Shown: positions 22,366 to 35,961 of the stretch, in pieces
Layout of the letters: every line of letters begins with the position of its first letter
Position numbering within the stretch: position 1 is the first letter of the stretch
Assembly (NCBI GenBank): GCA_029851415.1
Contig: CM056743.1
Span: 72,809,186-72,873,185 of the forward strand
Reading direction: 5' to 3'
Source: Eretmocerus hayati
Taxonomy: Eukaryota; Arthropoda; Insecta; Hymenoptera; Aphelinidae
Length of the DNA stretch: 64,000 nucleotides
Position numbers and translations under genes: made by a program
The notes under the pieces: generated by a model
The model's database searches: none
The model's input: only the letters and a program-made list of their open reading frames with translations
Told to the model about the DNA's origin: nothing

Positions 22366-25164
22366 AAGTTGCTCCGAGGGGATGATCAAAATAGATTCTG
22401 GGAGCAATAAATTAGCAATAAAATATAAGACAAATCAGGTTCCGATAGGTTGGCGAGAACCCAATGTTTGTGCTGGGTCCATATTGAACTCAGCACAAGC
22501 ACTCATATCTCCGCCGGAAATGGCTCTGAGGGGATGATCAAAATAGATTCTGGGAGCAATAGAGTAGCAATAAAATATAAGCTGAGTCGGGTTTCGATGG
22601 GTCGACAAAAACTCAATGTTTGTGCTGGGTCCACATTGAACTTAGCACGAGCACTCATATCTCCGCCGGGAATTACTCTGAGGGGATGATCAGAGTAGAT
22701 CCTGGGAGCAATGAATTAGCAATGAAATATAAGCTAAGTCAGGTTCCGATGGGTCGACAAAAACTCAATGTTTGCACTGGGTCCACACTGAACTCATCAC
22801 AAGCACTCATATCTCCGCCGGGGAATGCTCTAAGGGGATGATCAAAATAGATTCTGGGAGCAATGAATTAGCAATAAAATATAAGTCAAGTCAGGTTTCG
22901 ATGGGTCGACAAAAATTCGGAGTCTGTACTGGGTCCACATTGAACTCAGACTAAACACTCATATCTCCGCCGGAAGTTGCTCTAAGGGGATGAGTAGAAC
23001 GGATTCTGAGAGCAATAAATTAACAATAAAATATAAGCTAAGTTAGGTTCCGATAGTTCGGTGAAAATCCAATGTTTGTGTTGGGTCCACATTGAACTCA
23101 GCACAAGCACTCATATCTCCGCCGGAAATTGCTCTGAAGGGGATGATCAAAATAGATTCTGGGAGCAATGAATCAGCAATGAAATTTCAGCTAAGTCAGG
23201 TTTCGATGGGTCGACGAAAACTCAATGTTTGCGCTGGGTCCACATTGAACTCAGCACAAGCACTCATATCTCCGCCGGAAATTGCTCTGAGGGGATGATC
23301 GAAATAGATTCTGGGAGCAATAGATCAGCAATAATATATAAGCTGAGTCAGGTTCCTATGGGTCGACAAAAACTCAATGTTTGCGCTGGGTCCATATTAA
23401 ACTCAGCACAAATACTTATATCTCCGCCGGAAGTTGCTCTAAGGGGATGAGCAAAACGGATTCTGGGAGCGATAAATTAGCAATAAAATATAAGCTAAGT
23501 GAGGTTCCGATAGGTCAGCGGAAATCCAATGTTTGTGCTGAGTCCACATTGAACTCAGCACAAGCACTCATATCTCCGCCGGAAATCGCTCTGAGGGGAT
23601 GATCAAAGTAGATTCTGGGAGCAATAAATTAGCAATGAAATATCAGCTAAGTCAGGTTTCGATGAGTCGACAAAAACTCAATGTTTGCGCTGGGTCCACA
23701 CTGAACTCAGCACAAACACTCATATCTCTGCCGGAAGTTGCTCTAAGGGGATGATCAGAACGGATTCTGGGAGCAATAAATTAGCAATGAAATTTCAGCT
23801 AAGTCAGGTTTCGATGGGTCGACAAGAACTCAATGTTTGTGCTGGGTCCACATTGAACTCAGCACAAGCACTCATATCTCCGCCGGAAGTTGCTCTAAGG
23901 GGATGATCGAAACGGATTCTGAGAGCAATAAATTAGCAATAAAATATAAGCTAAGTCAGGTTTCGATGGGTCGACAAAAACTCAATGTTTGCGCTGCGTC
24001 CATATTGAACTCAGCACAAATACTTATATCTCCGCCGGAAGTTGCTCTAAGGGGATGAGCAGAACGGATTCTGAGAGCGAAAAATTAGCAATATAATATG
24101 AGCTAAGTGAGGTTCCGATAGGTCAGCGGAAATCCAATGTTTGTGCTGTGTCCACATTGAACTCAGCACGAGCACTCGTATCTCCGCCGGAAATTGCTCA
24201 GAGGGGATGATCAAAGTAGATTCTGGCAGCAATAAATTAGCAATGAAATTTCAGCTGAGTCAGGTTCCGATAGGTTGGCGAGAACCCAATGTTTGTGCTG
24301 GGTCCACATTGAACTCAGCACAAGCACTCATATCTCCGCCGGGAATTGCTCTGAGGGGATGATCAAAATAGATTCTGGGAGCAATAAATTAGCAATGAAA
24401 TTTCAGCTTAATCAGGTTTCGATGGGTCGTTAAAAACTCAATGTTTGCGCTTGGTCCACATTGAACTCAGCACAAGCACTCATATCTCCGCCGGAAATGG
24501 CTCTGAGGGGATGATCAAAATAGATTCTGGGAGCAATAAAGTAGCAATAAAATATAAGCTGAGTCGGGTTTCGATGGGTCGACAAAAACTCAATGTTTGT
24601 GCTGGGTCCACATTGAACTCAGCACGAGCACTCAAATCTCCGCCGGAAATTACTCTGAGGGGATGATCAGAGGAGATTCTGGGAGCAATGAATTAGCAAT
24701 GAAATATAAGCTAAGTCAGGTTCCGATGGGTCGACAAAAACTCAATGTTTGTGCTGGGTCCACATTGAACTCAGCACGAACACTCATATCTCCGCCGGAA
24801 ATTGCTCTGAAGGGGATGATCAAAATAGATTCTGGGAGCAATGAATCAGCAATGAAATTTCAGCTAAGTCAGGTTTTGATGGGTCGACAAAAACTCAATG
24901 TTTGCGCTGGGTCCACATTGAACTCAGCACAGGCACTCATATCTCCGCCGGAAATTGCTCTGAGGGGACGATCGAAATAGATTCTGGGAGCAATAGATTA
25001 GCAATAATATATAAGCTGAGTCAGGTTCCTATGGGTCGACAAAAACTCAATGTTTGCGCTGGGTCCATATTGAACTCAGCACAATCACTCATATCTTTGC
25101 CGGAAGTTGCTCTAAGGGGATGATCAGAACGGATTCTGGGAGCAATGAATTAGCAATAGAATAT

Positions 25165-25425
25165 AAGCTGAGTCGGGTTTCGATGGGTCGACAAAAACTC
25201 AATGTTTGTGCTGGGTCCACATTGAACTCAGCACGAGCACTCAAATCTCCGCCGGAAATTACTCTGAGGGGATGATCAAAATAGATTCTGGGAGCAATAA
25301 AGTAGCAATAAAATATAAGCTGAGTCGGGTTTCGATGGGTCGACAAAAACTCAATGTTTGTGCTGGGTCCACATTGAACTCAGCACGAGCACTCAAATCT
25401 CCGCCGGAAATTACTCTGAGGGGAT
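25165..25425. repeat. Adjacent near-identical monomers (single-monomer duplication)
   Basis: The stretch from AAGCTGAGTCGGGTTTCG to CGGAAATTACTCTGAGGGG is repeated exactly 152 bp later with the rare ACTCAAATCTCCG variant in both copies. Neighbouring monomers in this array normally differ at many sites, so this marks a recent one-monomer duplication. The same subtype is also present near 24,620, about 610 bp upstream. Confidence 0.8.
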
Positions 25426-25560
25426 GATCAGAGGAGATTCTGGGAGCAATGAATTAGCAATGAAATATAAGCTAAGTCATGTTCCGATGGGTCGACAAAA
25501 ACTCAATGTTTGTGCTGGGTCCACATTGAACTCAGCACAAGCACTCATATCTCCGCCGGA

Positions 25561-26242
25561 AATTGCTCTGAGGGGATGATCGAAATAGATTCTGGGAGCA
25601 ATAGATTAGCAATAATATATAAGCTGAGTCAGGTTCCCATGGGTCGACAAAAACTCAATGTTTGTGCTGGTCCACATTGAACTCAGCACAAGCACTCAAA
25701 TCTTCGCCGGGAAATGCTCTGAGGGGATGATCAAAACGGATTCTGAGAGCAATGAATCAGCAATAGAATGTAAGCTAGGTTAGGTTCCGATGGGTCGACA
25801 AAAACTCAATGTTTGCGCTGGGTCCACACTGAACTCAGCACAAACACTCATATCTCTGCCGGAAGTTGCTCTAAGGGGATGATCAGAACGGATTCTGGAA
25901 GCAATGAATTAGCAATAGAATATAAGCTAAGTTGGGTTCCGATCGGTCAGCATAAACCCAATGTTTGTGCTGGGTCCACATTGAACTCAGCACAAGCACT
26001 CATATCTCCGCCGGAAATTGCTCTGAGGGGATGATCGAAATAGATTCTGGGAGCAATAGATTAGCAATAATATATAAGCTGAGTCAGGTTCCCATGGGTC
26101 GACAAAAACTCAATGTTTGTGCTGGTCCACATTGAACTCAGCACAAGCACTCAAATCTTCGCCGGGAAATGCTCTGAGGGGATGATCAAAACGGATTCTG
26201 AGAGCAATGAATCAGCAATAGAATGTAAGCTAGGTTAGGTTC
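25561..26242. repeat. 455-bp (3-monomer minus 1) tandem module
   Basis: 25,561–25,787 reappears at 26,016–26,242 with an offset of 455 bp. Shared markers are the GCTGGTCCAC deletion, ACTCAAATCTTCGCCGG and AGCAATAGAATGTAAGCTAGG. The offset is three monomers less the one-base deletion. The same subtype order appears at 13,948, 18,358 and 49,534 with CTCCGCC instead of CTTCGCC. Confidence 0.85.
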
Positions 26243-27140
26243 TGATAGGTCAGCAGAAACCCATCGTTTGTGTTGGGTCCACATCGAACTCAGCACAAGC
26301 ACTCATATCTCCGCCGGAAGTTGCTCCAAGGGGATGATCGAATCGGATTCTGAGAGCAATAAATTAGTAATAAAATATAAGCTAAGTCAGGTTTCGATGG
26401 GTCGACAAAAACTCAATGTTTGCGCTGGGTCCACACTGAACTCAGCACAAGCACTCATATCTCCGCCGGAAATTGCTCTGAGGGGATGATCGAAATAGAT
26501 TCTGGGAGCAATAGATTAGCAATAATATATAAGCTGAGTCAGGTTCCTATGGGTCGACAAAAACTCAATGTTTGCGCTGGGTCCATATTGAACTCAGCCC
26601 AAATACTTATATCTCCGCCGGAAGTTGCTCTAAGGGGATGAGCAGAACGGATTCTGAGAGCGATAAATTAGCAATAAAATATAAGCTAAGTTGGGTTCCG
26701 ATCGGTCAGCATAAACCCAATGTTTGTGCTGGGTCCACATTGAACTCATCACAAGCACTCATATCTCCGCCGGGGAATGCTCTAAGGGGATGATCAAAAT
26801 AGATTCTGGGAGCAATGAATTAGCAATAAAATATAAGTCAAGTCAGGTTTCGATGGGTCGACAAAAACTCGGAGTCTGTGCTGGGTCCACATTGAACTCA
26901 GCACAAACACTCATATCTCCGCCGGAAGTTGCTCTAAGGGGATGAGTAGAACGGATTCTGAGAGCAATAAATAGGCAATGAAATATAAGCTAAGTTAGGT
27001 TCCGATAGTTCGGTGAAATTCCAATGTTTGTGTTGGGTCCACATTGAACTCAGCACAAGCACTCATATCTCCGCCGGAAATTGCTCTGAAGGGGATGATC
27101 AAAATAGATTCTGGGAGCAATGAATCAGCAATGAAATTTC

Positions 27141-30100
27141 AGCTAAGTCAGGTTTCGATGGGTCGACAAAAACTCAATGTTTGCGCTGGGTCCACATTGA
27201 ACTCAGCACAAGCACTCATATCTCCGCCGGAAATCGCTCTGAGGGGATGATCAAAGTAGATTCTGGGAGCAATAAATTAGCAATGAAATATCAGCTAAGT
27301 CAGGTTTCGATGGGTCGACAAAAACTCAATGTTCGCGCTGGGTCCACACTGAACTCAGCACAAACACTCATATCTCTGCCGGAAGTTGCTCTAAGGGGAT
27401 GATCAGAACGGATCTTGGGAGCAATGAATTAGCAATAAAATATAAGCTGAGTTGGGTTCCGATCGGTCAGCATAAACCCAATGTTTGATGCTGGGTCCAC
27501 ATTGAACTCAGCACAAGCACTCATATCTCCGCCGGGGAATGCTCTCAGGGGATGATCAAAATAGATTCTGGGAGCAATAAATTAGCAATGAAATATCAGC
27601 TAAGTCAGGTTTCGATGGGTCGAAAAAAACTCAATGTTTGCGCTGGGTCCACACTGAACTCAGCACAAGCACTCATATCTCCGCCGGAAATTGCTCTGAG
27701 GGGATGATCGAAATTGATTCTGGGATCAATAGATTGGCAATAATATATAAGCTGAGTCAGGTTCCCATGGGTCGACGAAAACTCAATGTTTGTGCTGGGT
27801 CCACATTGAACTCAGCACAAGCACTCATATCTCCGCCGGGGAATGCTCTGAGGGGATGATCAAAACGGATTCTGAGAGCAATGAATCAGCGATAAAATGT
27901 AAGCTAGGTTAGGTTCTGATAGGTCAGCGGAAACCCATCGTTTGTGTTGGGTCCACATTGAACTCAGCACAAGCACTCATATCTCCGCCGGAAGTTGCTC
28001 TAAGGGGATGATCGAAACGGATTCTGAGAGCAATAAATTAGCAATAAATTATAAGCTAAGTCAGGTTTCGATGGGTCGACAAAAACTCAATTTTCGCGCT
28101 GAGTCCACATTGAACTCAGCACAAGCATTCATATCTCCGCCGGAAATTGCTCTGAGGGGATGATCGAAATAGATTCTGGGAGCAATAGATTAGCAATAAT
28201 ATATAAGCTGAGTCAGGTTCCTATGGGTCGACAAAAACTCAATGTTTGCGCTGGGTCCATATTGAACTCAGCACAAATACTTATATCTCCGCCGGAAGTT
28301 GCTCTAAGGGGATGAGCAGAACGGATTCTGAGAGCGAAAAATTAGCAATAAAATATAAGCTAAGTGAGGTTCCGATAGGTCAGCGGAAATCCAATGTTTG
28401 TGCTGTGTCCACATTGAACTCAGCACGAGCACTCGTATCTCCGCCGGAAATTGCTCTGAGGGGATGATCAAAGTAGATTCTGGGAGGAATAAATTAGCAA
28501 TGAAATTTCAGCTAAGTCAGGTTTCGATGGGTCGACAAGAACTCGATGTTTGTGCTGGGTCCACATTGAACTCAGCACAAACACTCATATCTCCGCCGGG
28601 AGTTGCTCCGAGGGGATGATCAAAATAGATTCTGGGAGCAATAAATTAGCAATAAAATATAAGACAAGTCAGGTTCCGATAGGTTGGCGAGAACCCAATG
28701 TTTGTGCTGGGTCCATATTGAACTCAGCTTAAGCACTCATATCTCCGCCGGGAATTGCTCTGAGGGGATGATCAAAATAGATTCTGGGAGCAATAAATTA
28801 GCAATGAAATTTCAGCTAAGTCAGGTTTCGATGGGTCGTTAAAAACTCAATGTTTGCGCACGGTCCACATTGAACTCAGCACAAGCACTCATATCTCCGC
28901 CGGAAATGGCTCTGAGGGGATGATCAAAATAGATTCTGGGAGCAATAAAGTAGCAATAAAATATAAGCTGAGTCGGGTTTCGATGGGTCGACAAAAACTC
29001 AATGTTTGTGCTGGGTCCACATTGAACTTAGCACGAGCACTCATATCTCCGCCGGGAATTACTCTGAGGGGATGATCAGAGTAGATTCTGGGAGCAATGA
29101 GTTAGCAATGAAATATAAGCTAAGTCAGGTTCCGATGGGTCGACAAAAACTCAATGTTTGCACTGGGTCCACACTGAACTCATCACAAGCACTCATATCT
29201 CCGCCGGGGAATGCTCTAAGGGGATGATCAAAATAGATTCTGGGAGCAATGAATTAGCAATAAAATATAAGTCAAGTCAGGTTTCGATGGGTCGACAAAA
29301 ACTCAGAGTCTGTACTGGGTCCACATTGAACTCAGACTAAACACTCATATCTCCGCCGGAAGTTGCTCTAAGGGGATGAGTAGAACGGATTCTGAGAGCA
29401 ATAAATTAACAATAAAATATAAGCTAAGTTAGGTTCCGATAGTTCGGTGAAAATCCAATGTTTGTGTTCGGTCCACATTGAACTCAGCACAAGCACTCAT
29501 ATCTCCGCCGGAAATTGCTCTGAAGGGGATGATCAAAATAGATTCTGGGAGCAATGAATCAGCAATGAAATTTCAGCTAAGTCAGGTTTCGATGGGTCGA
29601 CAAAAACTGAATGTTTGCGCTGGGTCCACATTGAACTCAGCACAAGCACTCATATCTCCGCCGGAAATTGCTCTGAGGGGATGATCGAAATAGATTCTGG
29701 GAGCAATAGATCAGCAATAATATATAAGCTGAGTCAGGTTCCTATGGGTCGACAAAAACTCAATGTTTGCGCTGGGTCCATATTAAACTCAGCACAAATA
29801 CTTATATCTCCGCCGGAAGTTGCTCTAAGGGGATGAGCAAAACGGATTCTGAGAGCGATAAATTAGCAATAAAATATAAGCTAAGTGAGGTTCCGATAGG
29901 TCAGCGGAAATCCAATGTTTGTGCTGAGTCCACATTGAACTCAGCACAAGCACTCATATCTCCGCCGGAAATCGCTCTGAGGGGATGATCAAAGTAGATT
30001 CTGGGAGCAATAAAGTAGCAATGAAATATCAGCTAAGTCAGGTTTCGATGGGTCGACAAAAACTCAATGTTTGCGCTGGGTCCACACTGAACTCAGCACA

Positions 30101-33100
30101 AACACTCATATCTCTGCCGGAAGTTGCTCTAAGGGGATGATCAGAACGGATTCTGGGAGCAATAAATTAGCAATGAAATTTCAGCTAAGTCAGGTTTCGA
30201 TGGGTCGACAAGAACTCAATGTTTGTGCTGGGTCCACATTGAACTCAGCACAAGCACTCATATCTCCGCCGGAAGTTGCTCTAAGGGGATGATCGAAACG
30301 GATTCTGAGAGCAATGAATTAGCAATAAAATATAAGCTAAGTCAGGTTTCGATGGGTCGACAAAAACTCAATGTTTGCGCTGAGTCCACATTGAACTCAG
30401 CACAAGCATTCATATCTCCGCCGGAAATTGCTCTGAGGGGATGATCGAAATAGATTCTGGGAGCAATAGATTAGCAATAATATATAAGCTGAGTCAGGTT
30501 CCTATGGGTCGACAAAAACTCAATGTTTGCGCTGGGTCCATACTGAACTCAGCACAAATACTTATATCTCCGCCGGAAGTTGCTCCGAGGGGATGATCAA
30601 AATAGATTCTGGGAGCAATAAATTAGCAATAAAATATAAGACAAGTCAGGTTCCGATAGGTCAGCGGAAATCCAATGTTTGTGCTGTGTCCACATTGAAC
30701 TCATCACGAGCACTCGTATCTCCGCCGGAAATTGCTCTGAGGGGATGATCAAAGTAGATTCTGGGAGCAATAAATTAGCAATGAAATTTCAGCTAAGTCA
30801 GGTTTCGATGGGTCGACAAGAACTCAATGTTTGTGCTGGGTCCACATTGAACTCAGCACAAACACTCATATCTCCGCCGGAAGTTGCTCCGAGGGGATGA
30901 TCAAAATAGATTCTGGGAGCAATAAATTAGCAATAAAATATAAGACAAGTCAGGTTCCGATAGGTTGGCGAGAACCCAATGTTTGTGCTGGGTCCACATT
31001 GAACTCAGCACAAGCACTCATATCTCCGCCGGGAATTGCTCTGAGGGGATGATCAAAATAGATTCTGGGAGCAATGAATTAGCAATGAAATTTCAGCTAA
31101 ATCAGGTTTCGATGGGTCGTTAGAAACTCAATGTTTGCGCTTGGTCCACATTGAACTCAGCACAAGCACTCATATCTCCGCCGGAAATGGCTCTGAGGGG
31201 ATGATCAAAATAGATCCTGGGAGCAATAAAGTAGCAATAAAATATAAGCTGAGTCGGGTTTCGATGGGTCGACAAAAACTCAATGTTTGTGCTGGGTCCA
31301 CATTGAACTCAGCACGAGCACTCATATCTCCGCCGGAAATAACTCTGAGGGGATGATCAGAGGAGATTCTGGGAGCAATGAATTAGCAATGAAATATAAG
31401 CTAAGTCAGGTTCCGATGGGTCGACAAAAACTCAATGTTTGTGCTGGGTCCACATTGAACTCAGCACAAACACTCATATCTCCGCCGGAAATTGCTCTGA
31501 AGGGGATGATCAAAATAGATTCTGGGAGCAATGAATCAGCAATGAAATTTCAGCTAAGTCAGGTTTCGATGGGTCGACAAAAACTCAATGTTTGCGCTGG
31601 GTCCACATTGAACTCAGCACAGGGACTCATATCTCCGCCGGAAATTGCTCTGAGGGGACGATCGAAATAGATTGTGGGAGCAATAGATTAGCAATAATAT
31701 ATAAGCTGAGTCAGGTTCCTATGGGTCGACAAAAACTCAATGTTTGCGCTGGGTCCATATTGAACTCAGCACAAACACTCATATCTTTGCCGGAAGTTGC
31801 TCTAAGGGGATGATCAGAACGGATTCTGGGAGCAATGAATTAGCAATAGAATATAAGCTTAGTTGGGTTCCGATCGGTCAGCATAAACCCAATGTTTGTG
31901 CTGGGTCCACATTGAACTCAGCACATGCACTCAAATCTTCGCCGGGAAATGCTCTGAGGGGATGATCAAAACGGATTCTGAGAGCAATGAATCAGCAATA
32001 AAATGTAAGCTAGGTGAGGTTCTGATAGGTCAGCAGAAACCCATCGTTTGTGTTGGGTCCACATCGAACTCAGCACAAGCACTCATATCTCCGCCGGGAG
32101 TTGCTCCAAGGGGATGATCGAATCGGATTCTGAGAGCAATAAATTAGTAATAAAATATAAGCTAAGTCAGGTTCCGATGGGTCGCCAAAAACTCAATGTT
32201 TGCGCTGGGTCCACACTGAACTCAGCACAAGCACTCATATCTCCGCCGGAAATTGCTCTGAGGGGATGGTCGAAATAGATTCTGGGAGCAATAGATTAGC
32301 AATAATATATAAGCTGAGTCAGGTTCCTATGGGTCGACAAAAACTCAATGTTTGCGCTGGGTCCATATTGAACTCAGCCCAAATACTTATATCTCCGCCG
32401 GAAGTTGCTCTAAGGGGATGAGTAGAACGGATTCTGAGAGCGATAAATTAGCAATAAAATATAAGCTAAGTTGGGTTCCGATCGGTCAGCATAAACCCAA
32501 TGTTTGTGCTGGGTCCACATTGAACTCATCACAAGCACTCATATCTCCGCCGGGGAATGCTCTAAGGGGATTATCAAAATAGATTCTGGGAGCAATGAAT
32601 TAGCAATAAAATATAAGTCAAGTCAGGTTTCGATGGGTCGACAAAAACTCGGAGTCTGTGCTGGGTCCACATTGAACTCAGCACAAACACTCATATCTCC
32701 GCCGGAAGTTGCTCTAAGGGGATGAGTAGAACGGATTCTGCGAGCAATAAATAGGCAATAAAATATGAGCTAAGTTAGGTTCCGATAGTTCGGTGAAAAT
32801 CCAATGTTTGTGTTGGGTCCACATTGAACTCAGCACAAGCACTCATATCTCCGCCGGAAATTGCTCTGAAGGGGATGATCAAAATAGATTCTGGGAGCAA
32901 TGAATCAGCAATGAAATTTCAGCTAAGTCAGGTTTCGATGGGTCGACAAAAACTCAATGTTTGCGCTGGGTCCACATTGAACTCAGCACAAGCACTCATA
33001 TCTCCGCCGGAAATCGCTCTGAGGGGATGATCAAAATAGATTCTGGGAGCAATAAAGTAGCAATAAAATATAAGCTGAGTCGGGTTTCGATGGGTCGACA

Positions 33101-35961
33101 AAAACTCAATGTTTGTGCTGGGTCCACATTGAACTCAGCACGAGCACTCATATCTCCGCCGGAAATTACTCTGAGGGGATGATCAGAGGAGATTCTGGGA
33201 GCAATGAATTAGCAATGAAATATAAGCTAAGTCAGGTTCCGATGGGTCGACAAAAACTCAATGTTTGTGCTGTGTCCACATTGAACTCAGCACAAACACT
33301 TATATCTTCGCCGGAAGTTGCTCTAAGGGGATGAGCAGAACGGATTCTGAGAGCAATAAATTAGCAATAGAATATAAGCTAAGTTAGGTTCCGATAGTTC
33401 GGCGAAAATCCAATGTTTGTGTTGAGTCCACATTGAACTCAGCACAAGCACTCATATCTCCGCCGGAAATTGCTCTGAAGGGGATGATCAAAATAGATTC
33501 TGGGAGCAATGAATCAGCAATGATATTTCAGCTAAGTCAGGTTTCGATGGGTCGACAAAAACTCAATGTTTGCGCTGGGTCCACATTGAACTCAGCACAA
33601 GCACTCATATCTCCGCCGGAAATTGCTCTGAGGGGACGATCGAAATAGATTCTGGGAGCAATAGATTAGCAATAATATATAAGCTGAGTCAGGTTCCTAT
33701 GGGTCGACAAAAACTCAATGTTTGCGCTGGGTCCATATTGAACTCAGCACAAACACTCATATCTCTGCCGGAAGTTGCTCTAAGGGGATGATCAGAACGG
33801 ATTCTGGGAGCAATGAATTAGCAATAGAATATAAGCTAAGTTGGGTTCCGATCGGTCAGCGGAAATCCAATGTTTGTGCTGAGTCCACATTGAACTCAGC
33901 ACGAGCACTCATATCTCCGCCGGGAATCGCTCTGAGGGGATGATCAAAGTAGATTCTGGGAGCAATGAATCAGCAATGATATTTCAGCTAAGTCAGGTTT
34001 CGATGGGTCGACAAAAACTCAATGTTTGTGCTGGGTCCACATTGAACTCAGCACAAGCACTCATATCTCCGCCGGAAGTTGCTCTGAGGGGATGAGCAGA
34101 ACGGATTCTGAGAGCGATAAATTAGCAATAAAATATAAGCTAAGTGAGGTTCGGATAGGTCAGCGGAAATCCAATGTTTGTGCTGAGTCCACATTGAACT
34201 CAGCACGAGCACTCATATCTCCGCCGGGAATCGCTCTGAGGGGATGATCAAAGTAGATTCTGGGAGCAATAAATTAGCAATGAGATATCAGCTAAGTCAG
34301 GTTTCGATGGGTCGACAAAAACTCAATGTTTGCGCTGGGTCCATATTGAACTCAGCACAAATACTTATATCTCCGCCGGAAGTTGCTCTAAGGGGATGAG
34401 CAGAACGGATTCTGAGAGCGAAAAATTAGCAATAAAATATAAGCTAAGTGAGGTTCCGATACGTCAGCGGAAATCCAATGTTTGTGCTGTGTCCACATTG
34501 AACTCAGCACGAGCACTCGTATCTCCGCCGGAAATTGCTCTGAGGGGATGATCAAAGGAGATTCTGGGAGCAATAAATTAGCAATGAAATTTCAGCTAAG
34601 TCAGGTTTCGATGGGTCGACAAGAACTCAATGTTTGTGCTGGGTCCGAATTGAACTCAGCACAAACACTCATATCTCCGCCGGAAGTTGCTCCGAGGGGA
34701 TGATCAAAATAGATTCTGGGAGCAATAAATTAGCAATAAAATATAAGACAAGTCAGGTTCCGATAGGTTGGCGAGAACCCAATGTTTGCGCTGGGTCCTC
34801 AATTGAACTCAGCACAAGCATTCATATCTCCGCGGGAAATTGCTCTCAGGGGATGAGAAACTAGATTCTGGGAGCAATAAATTAGCAATGAAATTTCAGC
34901 TACGTCAGGTTTCGATGGGTCGACAAAAACTCAATGTTTGCGCTGGGTTCACATTGAACCCAGCACAAAAACTCATATCTCCGCCGGAAGTTGCTCTAAG
35001 GGGATGATCGAAACGGATTCTGAGAGCAATGAATTAGCAATGAAATATAAGCTAAGTCAGCATTCGAAGGGTCGACAAGAACTCAATGTTTGTGCTGGGT
35101 CCACATTGAACTCAGCACAAACACTCATATCTCCGCCGGAAGTTGCTCCGAGGGGATGAGTAGAACGGATTCTGAGAGCAATAAATCAACAATAAAATAT
35201 AAGCTAAGTTAGGTTCCGATAGTTCGGTGAAAATCCAATGTTTGTGTTGGGTCCACATTGAACTCAGCACAAGCATTCATATCTCCGCCGGAAATTGCTC
35301 TGAGGGGATGATCGAAATAGATTCTGGGAGCAATAGATTAGCAATAATATATAAGCTGAGTCAGGTTCCTATGGGTCGACAAAAACTCAATGTTTGCGCT
35401 GGGTCCATATTGAACTCAGCACAAACACTCATATCTCCGCCGGAAGTTGCTCCGAGGGGATGATCAAAATAGATTCTGGGAGCAATAAATTAGCAATAAA
35501 ATATAAGACAAGTCAGGTTCCGATAGGTTGGCGAGAACCCAATGTTTGTGCTGGGTCCACATTGAACTCAGCTTAAGCACTCATATCTCCGCCGGGAATT
35601 GCTCTGAGGGGATGATCAAAATAGATTCTGGGAGCAATAAATTAGCAATGAAATTTCAGCTAAGTCAGGTTTCGATGGGTCGTTAAAAACTCAATGTTTG
35701 CGCTTGGTCCACATTGAACTCAGCACAAGCACTCATATCTCCGCCGGAAATGGCTCTGAGGGGATGATCAAAATAGATTCTGGGAGCAATAAAGTAGCAA
35801 TAAAATATAAGCTGAGTCGGGTTTCGATGGGTCGACAAAAACTCAATGTTTGTGCTGGGTCCACATTGAACTCAGCACGAGCACTCATATCTCCGCCGGG
35901 AATTACTCTGAGGGGATGATCAGAGTAGATTCTGGGAGCAATGAATTAGCAATGAAATATA
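27141..35961. repeat. 8,821-bp (58-monomer) unit, copy 1
   Basis: Copy 1 of the largest duplication in the window. The length equals 58 monomers plus 5, matching four GAAGGGG insertions (29,458, 31,435, 32,804, 33,413) and one insertion in AATGTTTGATGCTGGG at 27,481. Internal landmarks are GCTTAAGCACTC (about 28,727), TTCGGTCCACATT (about 29,468), GTCCGAATTGAAC (about 34,645) and the TCCTCAATTG monomer at 34,782. The left limit is 27,140, where the two copies stop matching (ATTTCAGC against ATATAAGC). Confidence 0.95.

Larger units (their letters stand above)
22366..27140. repeat. Rearranged older relative of the 8.8-kb unit
   Basis: About 22,500–24,050 aligns to 28,880–30,440 (offset 6,386). 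About 24,445–25,100 aligns to 31,135–31,790 (offset 6,690). About 26,270–27,200 aligns to 32,050–32,980 (offset 5,780). The changing offsets show gains and losses of whole monomers between them. The segment contains 153-bp copies at 23,072, 24,745 and 27,024 and 151-bp copies at 25,658 and 26,113. Confidence 0.82.
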